This document shows positions 58,773 through 61,895 of a DNA stretch of 61,895 nucleotides, one piece after another. This DNA is from F1-60-MAGs027 sp044344715. GTDB taxonomy: Bacteria > Actinomycetota > Acidimicrobiia > Acidimicrobiales > Ilumatobacteraceae. The stretch lies in contig JBIJCI010000003.1 of the NCBI GenBank assembly GCA_044344715.1, positions 1 through 61,895 of the forward strand. The letters run 5' to 3'. Below the pieces are notes generated by a model. The model was not told the DNA's origin and ran no database searches. It saw only the letters and a program-made list of their open reading frames with translations. The translations under genes and the position numbers were made by a program. The number at the start of each line of letters is the position of its first letter. Within the stretch, counting starts at the first letter, position 1.

Positions 58773-59927
58773 GCGGCGCAGTGCCGTGGTTGCGTCGGTG
58801 AGCTCGCGACGAAGGTCGTGGTTGCGTCGCACGACGAGCACGTCGGATTCGCCGTTCGATGACGCGGTGAGTTCCGGCACACCGAGTTCCGGGTAGGGGC
58901 GGGCAACCACGGATGCGAGTCCGCCGGACTCCGCCAGTCGCGCCAACGCGGTGGGGTCGCTCGGTTCGGATCGCAACGGAACGAAACGCAGACGCCCCGA
59001 GCCCGCACTCGTCACGGATCGGTACAGCGAGACGGCGGTGCTGCGTTCGGATACCGCGTTGCCGGGTGAACCGAGTACTCCGAGGTAAGCGTCGGCCCCG
59101 ACGATGCGGGCGACCTGGCGTTCGGAGCGGATACGCGAGTCGGTGTAGGCGAGCTGCAACAGGATGAGCAGGCCGACCAGCAGACCGGCCGCCGCCCCGA
59201 AGAGGTACGTCGGGCGCCGGACTCCGACCACCGTCGGGCCGATGGCCTCTTCGACCTCGTTGACGAGGGTCAACGGTGCGTCGAGCCGTTCGCCCACCGT
59301 TCGCAGCGCCGTCAGTTTCGTGACGACGGAAGGATCGGACGTCGCTGCACGAACCCCTTCGAGTACGGCCCGGAGTTCGGCGAGCCCGGCCGCGAAGCCG
59401 TCGCGGCGTAGTTCGGATGCCTTCTGGACGTACGCATCGATTGCGGCATCGCAGGCGGCAAGCACGTTCTCCCGGCACGAGAAGGTGTACGTCGGAACAC
59501 CGGTGCTCGTGAAGACGAAGGAGCTCTCACCGTCGCTCTCGAGGGTGTCGATCAGCGTGAACGTCGGTCGGCTGCGGGTCACCGTCACCTCGGCATCGTC
59601 GTCGATGCGCGCAGCGATCTCCTCGCGCACGGCGGCACCCTGGAGCAGGAGTATCTGGTTGTTCACGTCGGGGAACGACCGGACGGACACCGGATCGATG
59701 CCGACGGCGGCGAGGACCGCGGCCGGATCACGGGCCTCGTAGGTGCGGGCGACGAAGTACGCGGCCGGCTCGGTGCGCAGGTCGGACTCCTGTACCCACA
59801 TGAGACCCACGGACACCGCGAGGGTGACCGGGACCACCCACCAGCGCAGTCGCAGGGTCTCCCAGAATCCGCGGACGTCCAGACCCCTGAACGGGTCGGT
59901 GTCGGTCTCGCCCGCTCGGTTTGTCAC
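58734..59927 (-). CDS. Wzz/CpsC-like chain-length protein with P-loop-less kinase-like tail
   Basis: 397 residues: cytoplasmic start, helix 1 (about 28-46, WWVVPVTLAVSVGLMW), extracytoplasmic region with a coiled-coil-like stretch, helix 2 (about 238-260, LFGAAAGLLVGLLILLQLAY), then about 135 cytoplasmic residues. That tail ends in LVVRRNHDLRRELTDATTAL and SGRPFAGVVLVD, as in CpsD/BY-kinases, but no Walker A is present. It likely controls chain length or organises export, and cannot itself be a kinase. GTG 59927 with GGGAGG upstream. Confidence 0.8.
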   Translation of the reverse strand: MTNRAGETDTDPFRGLDVRGFWETLRLRWWVVPVTLAVSVGLMWVQESDLRTEPAAYFVARTYEARDPAAVLAAVGIDPVSVRSFPDVNNQILLLQGAAVREEIAARIDDDAEVTVTRSRPTFTLIDTLESDGESSFVFTSTGVPTYTFSCRENVLAACDAAIDAYVQKASELRRDGFAAGLAELRAVLEGVRAATSDPSVVTKLTALRTVGERLDAPLTLVNEVEEAIGPTVVGVRRPTYLFGAAAGLLVGLLILLQLAYTDSRIRSERQVARIVGADAYLGVLGSPGNAVSERSTAVSLYRSVTSAGSGRLRFVPLRSEPSDPTALARLAESGGLASVVARPYPELGVPELTASSNGESDVLVVRRNHDLRRELTDATTALRRSGRPFAGVVLVD

Positions 59928-60001
59928 GCAAACGCCTCCCCGTCAGGCTACCGATGACGGGTGCCGCGGTCGGCAAGTATTGCGTCGTGTTGGAGGAGCC
60001 G

Positions 60002-61895
60002 ATGGAGCCGTGGCGGGACCCCGCCGTGGTCGAGATCAACCGACTGCCGATGCGTCCGGCGCTGTGCGTCGCCGACTCGGTCGAGGCGCTCCGTTCCGGG
60101 CGGGCGGCACGCCGGATCCCGCTCGACGGAACGTGGCGGTTCAGGTTGTTCGCCAAGCCCGGGGACGTGGGCGATCTCCACCTCCGCGGCAGGTCGTCAT
60201 CCCTCGGCAGGTCCTGGCACCGGCTGGAGGTGCCCGGCAACTGGACCATGCAGCAGGTCGGCGACCTCCCGCACTACACGAACATCGAGATGCCCTTCGA
60301 CGGACCTCCTCCGCGGCTACCGAATGCGAACCCGACGGGTGTCTACCGCAGGTCGTTCACCGTGCCCGCACGATGGCGGACCAGGCAGGTCGTGCTGCAC
60401 GTCGGCGCCGCCGACAGCGTGCACATGGTGTTCGTGAACCGGAGGTTCGTCGGCTACGGAACCGACAACCGCCTCGCCAGCGAGTTCGACGTGTCCTCCT
60501 TCGTGACGACTGGCGTCAACGAGGTCGCGTTGGTGGTGGTCCGGTACAGCGCGCAGAGTTACGTGGAGGACCAGGACCAGTGGTGGATGGCGGGTCTGCA
60601 CCGCAGCGTGTTCGTCGAGGCCCGCTCGCGAACCCACGTGCGGTCGGTGCACTGCGCGGCGGACTTCGATCCGGCGAGCGGTGAGGGTACCGCGAACGTC
60701 GACGTCGAGGTGGCGTTCCTCGACCAGCCGAACGACGGCACGTCGGTGCAGTTGTGGTTCGAGGAACTGAACGGGAAGCGGGTGTCGGCGCCGGTGTTGT
60801 GCAAGGTTCCCCACGATTTCACGGAACGGTACGTCTTCACCGGACACCGGGTGACCGCCCGCATCACGATTCCGCGGGTACGCCCCTGGTCGGCGGAGGA
60901 TCCGCACCGTTACCGCCTCGTGGTGAAGCTCGTCGGTGCGAGCCGGGAGTTCACGTCGCTCGTCACCGGATTCCGACGGATCGAAGTGACCGGGGGCGAG
61001 GTGCGGGTGAACGGTCGTCGGATCACACTGCGCGGCGTGAACCGGCACGACCACCACCCCGACCGCGGCAAGGCCGTGACACGCCAGGACATGCTCGAGG
61101 ACGTCGTCGCGATGAAGCGGCACAACTGCAACGCGGTGCGAACGAGCCACTACCCCAACGATCCGGCGTTCCTCGATCTCTGCGACGAAATCGGTCTGTA
61201 CGTGGTTGCCGAGGCGAACATCGAGTCGCACGCCTACAACACCTCGCTGTGCAACGACGGGCGCTACCTGGCCACCTGGCTCGCGCGGGGTGCACGGATG
61301 GTGGTCCGCGACAGGCACCATCCGAGCATCATCTTCTGGTCGCTCGGTAACGAGTCGGGATTCGGCACGAACCACGACGCCCTCGCCGCGCTGGTGCGCT
61401 CGCTCGACCCGACGCGACCGTTGCACTACGAGGGTGCAATCTTCCATGCCCGCAACGGTGCGGAGAAGCCGTGGATCGACGGCGGACGCAATGCCACCGA
61501 CGTGGTGTGCCCGATGTACCCACCCATTGCGGCGATCGTCGACTACGCCCGCAGCGGTGCCGATCGACCGCTCGTCATGTGCGAGTACAGCCACGCGATG
61601 GGCAACTCCAACGGGTCGCTCGCCGACTACTGGGAAGCGATCGAACGCGAACCCCTCCTGGCCGGCGGGTTCGTTTGGGAGTGGAAGGACCACGGACTGC
61701 GTCAGCAGGTGGACCCGCGCAGGAGCGTGAACGGCTCGTCCTGGCGGTTCGCCTACGGGGGGCAGTTCGGCGACGAACCGAACGACGGGAATTTCGTCGC
61801 CGACGGTCTCAATGCATCCGACCTGCAACCGCACCCCGCGATGCGCGAGTTGGCGTGGGTGCACCGGCCGGTCGCGGTACTGGCGGATTCCGAGT
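60002..61895 (+). CDS. LacZ-type GH2 beta-galactosidase-like hydrolase (3' end outside window)
   Basis: At least 631 residues, truncated by the window end. GH2 layout: sugar-binding domain (WHRLEVPGNWTMQQV, NPTGVYRRSF), Ig-like domain, then the TIM barrel with NGRRITLRGVNRHDHHPDRG, acid/base Glu451 in GNESG and nucleophile Glu528 in CEYSHAMGN. It hydrolyses beta-galactosides or related glycans. ATG 60002 has GGAGG 5 nt upstream; ATG 59954 and GTG 59987 are in frame but lack a ribosome site. No signal peptide, so it should act in the cytoplasm. Confidence 0.9.
   Translation, partial: MEPWRDPAVVEINRLPMRPALCVADSVEALRSGRAARRIPLDGTWRFRLFAKPGDVGDLHLRGRSSSLGRSWHRLEVPGNWTMQQVGDLPHYTNIEMPFDGPPPRLPNANPTGVYRRSFTVPARWRTRQVVLHVGAADSVHMVFVNRRFVGYGTDNRLASEFDVSSFVTTGVNEVALVVVRYSAQSYVEDQDQWWMAGLHRSVFVEARSRTHVRSVHCAADFDPASGEGTANVDVEVAFLDQPNDGTSVQLWFEELNGKRVSAPVLCKVPHDFTERYVFTGHRVTARITIPRVRPWSAEDPHRYRLVVKLVGASREFTSLVTGFRRIEVTGGEVRVNGRRITLRGVNRHDHHPDRGKAVTRQDMLEDVVAMKRHNCNAVRTSHYPNDPAFLDLCDEIGLYVVAEANIESHAYNTSLCNDGRYLATWLARGARMVVRDRHHPSIIFWSLGNESGFGTNHDALAALVRSLDPTRPLHYEGAIFHARNGAEKPWIDGGRNATDVVCPMYPPIAAIVDYARSGADRPLVMCEYSHAMGNSNGSLADYWEAIEREPLLAGGFVWEWKDHGLRQQVDPRRSVNGSSWRFAYGGQFGDEPNDGNFVADGLNASDLQPHPAMRELAWVHRPVAVLADSE

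Noticed and set aside
60317..61864. 515-codon minus-strand open frame opposite the GH2 gene
   Set aside because: Shadow; the plus strand has the full GH2 motif set including both catalytic Glu residues.
1..61895. CRISPR arrays, insertion sequences, integrases or prophage
   Set aside because: No spaced repeats, transposase motifs or attachment sites were seen; the only direct repeats found are the short ones reported.

Overview
The window is a high-GC actinobacterial chromosome segment that carries the replication origin. Gene order follows the conserved actinobacterial origin neighbourhood: pcnA, DUF6049, trxB, trxA, parB, parA, rsmG, khpB, yidC, yidD, rnpA, rpmH, dnaA, oriC, dnaN, recF, DUF721, gyrB, gyrA, DUF3566, tRNA-Ile, tRNA-Ala, crgA, pabA, pknB, pstP, fhaA, tRNA-Leu. 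Protein style (short divergent RnpA, YidC, FhaA, MurJ-type kinase tail) and many GTG or leaderless starts suggest an Acidimicrobiia-like lineage rather than Mycobacteriales or Streptomycetales. That placement is an inference.

Layout. 1-2.3 kb: end of an EtfD-like Fe-S oxidoreductase, a compositionally odd VOC gene, dcd and tRNA-Gly. 2.3-5.9 kb: a minus-strand replication/ribosome block, rpsF-ssb-rpsR-rplI-dnaB plus a small membrane protein. 5.9-14.7 kb: DUF5318, pcnA, GNAT, DUF6049, DegV, a receptor-like Ser/Thr kinase, trxB and trxA. 14.7-20 kb: parB-parA with three parS sites, then rsmG-khpB-yidC-yidD-rnpA-rpmH, all on the minus strand. 20-29.7 kb: dnaA, oriC, dnaN-recF-DUF721, gyrB, gyrA, a TadE-like gene, DUF3566 and tRNA-Ile. 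29.8-42.8 kb: accessory and metabolic genes (ABC-F ATPase, FemAB-like transferase, DUF1003/MgtE_N-CBS pair, DUF218, tRNA-Ala, purU, 5-oxoprolinase pxpABC, thiolase, crgA, pabA). 42.8-48 kb: fhaA-pstP-pknB phosphosignalling operon, an MFS transporter and tRNA-Leu. 48-61.9 kb: a surface-polysaccharide locus (nucleotide-sugar dehydrogenase, two or three glycosyltransferases, SDR epimerase, WecA/MraY-type initiator, coiled-coil protein, Wzm and Wzt, O-antigen-ligase-like protein, Wzz-like protein) ending in a truncated LacZ-type GH2 gene.

How it works together. oriC lies between dnaA and dnaN, with a TTATCCACA box, a DnaA-trio-like run and a predicted dnaN promoter. The dnaA promoter carries a DnaA box in its spacer, and an 11-bp phased box-like array lies upstream of dnaB. 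ParB probably loads at three closely spaced sites beside parA. PknB (four PASTA repeats), PstP and an FHA protein form a cell-envelope phosphosignalling set, and a second active kinase sits where mycobacteria encode MurJ fused to a pseudokinase. The polysaccharide locus mixes ABC-exporter parts with ligase and chain-length parts.

The most interesting sequence-level signals are: the 11-bp array before dnaB; two mutually exclusive hairpins in the rpsF leader; a short leader ORF overlapping the gyrB start; a recurrent TANNNT motif 6-8 nt before start codons, implying widespread leaderless mRNAs; the free-standing MurJ-tail kinase; and a stand-alone coiled-coil protein beside Wzm/Wzt. No CRISPR array, insertion sequence, intein or prophage was seen, and no gene-free stretch exceeds about 300 bases.
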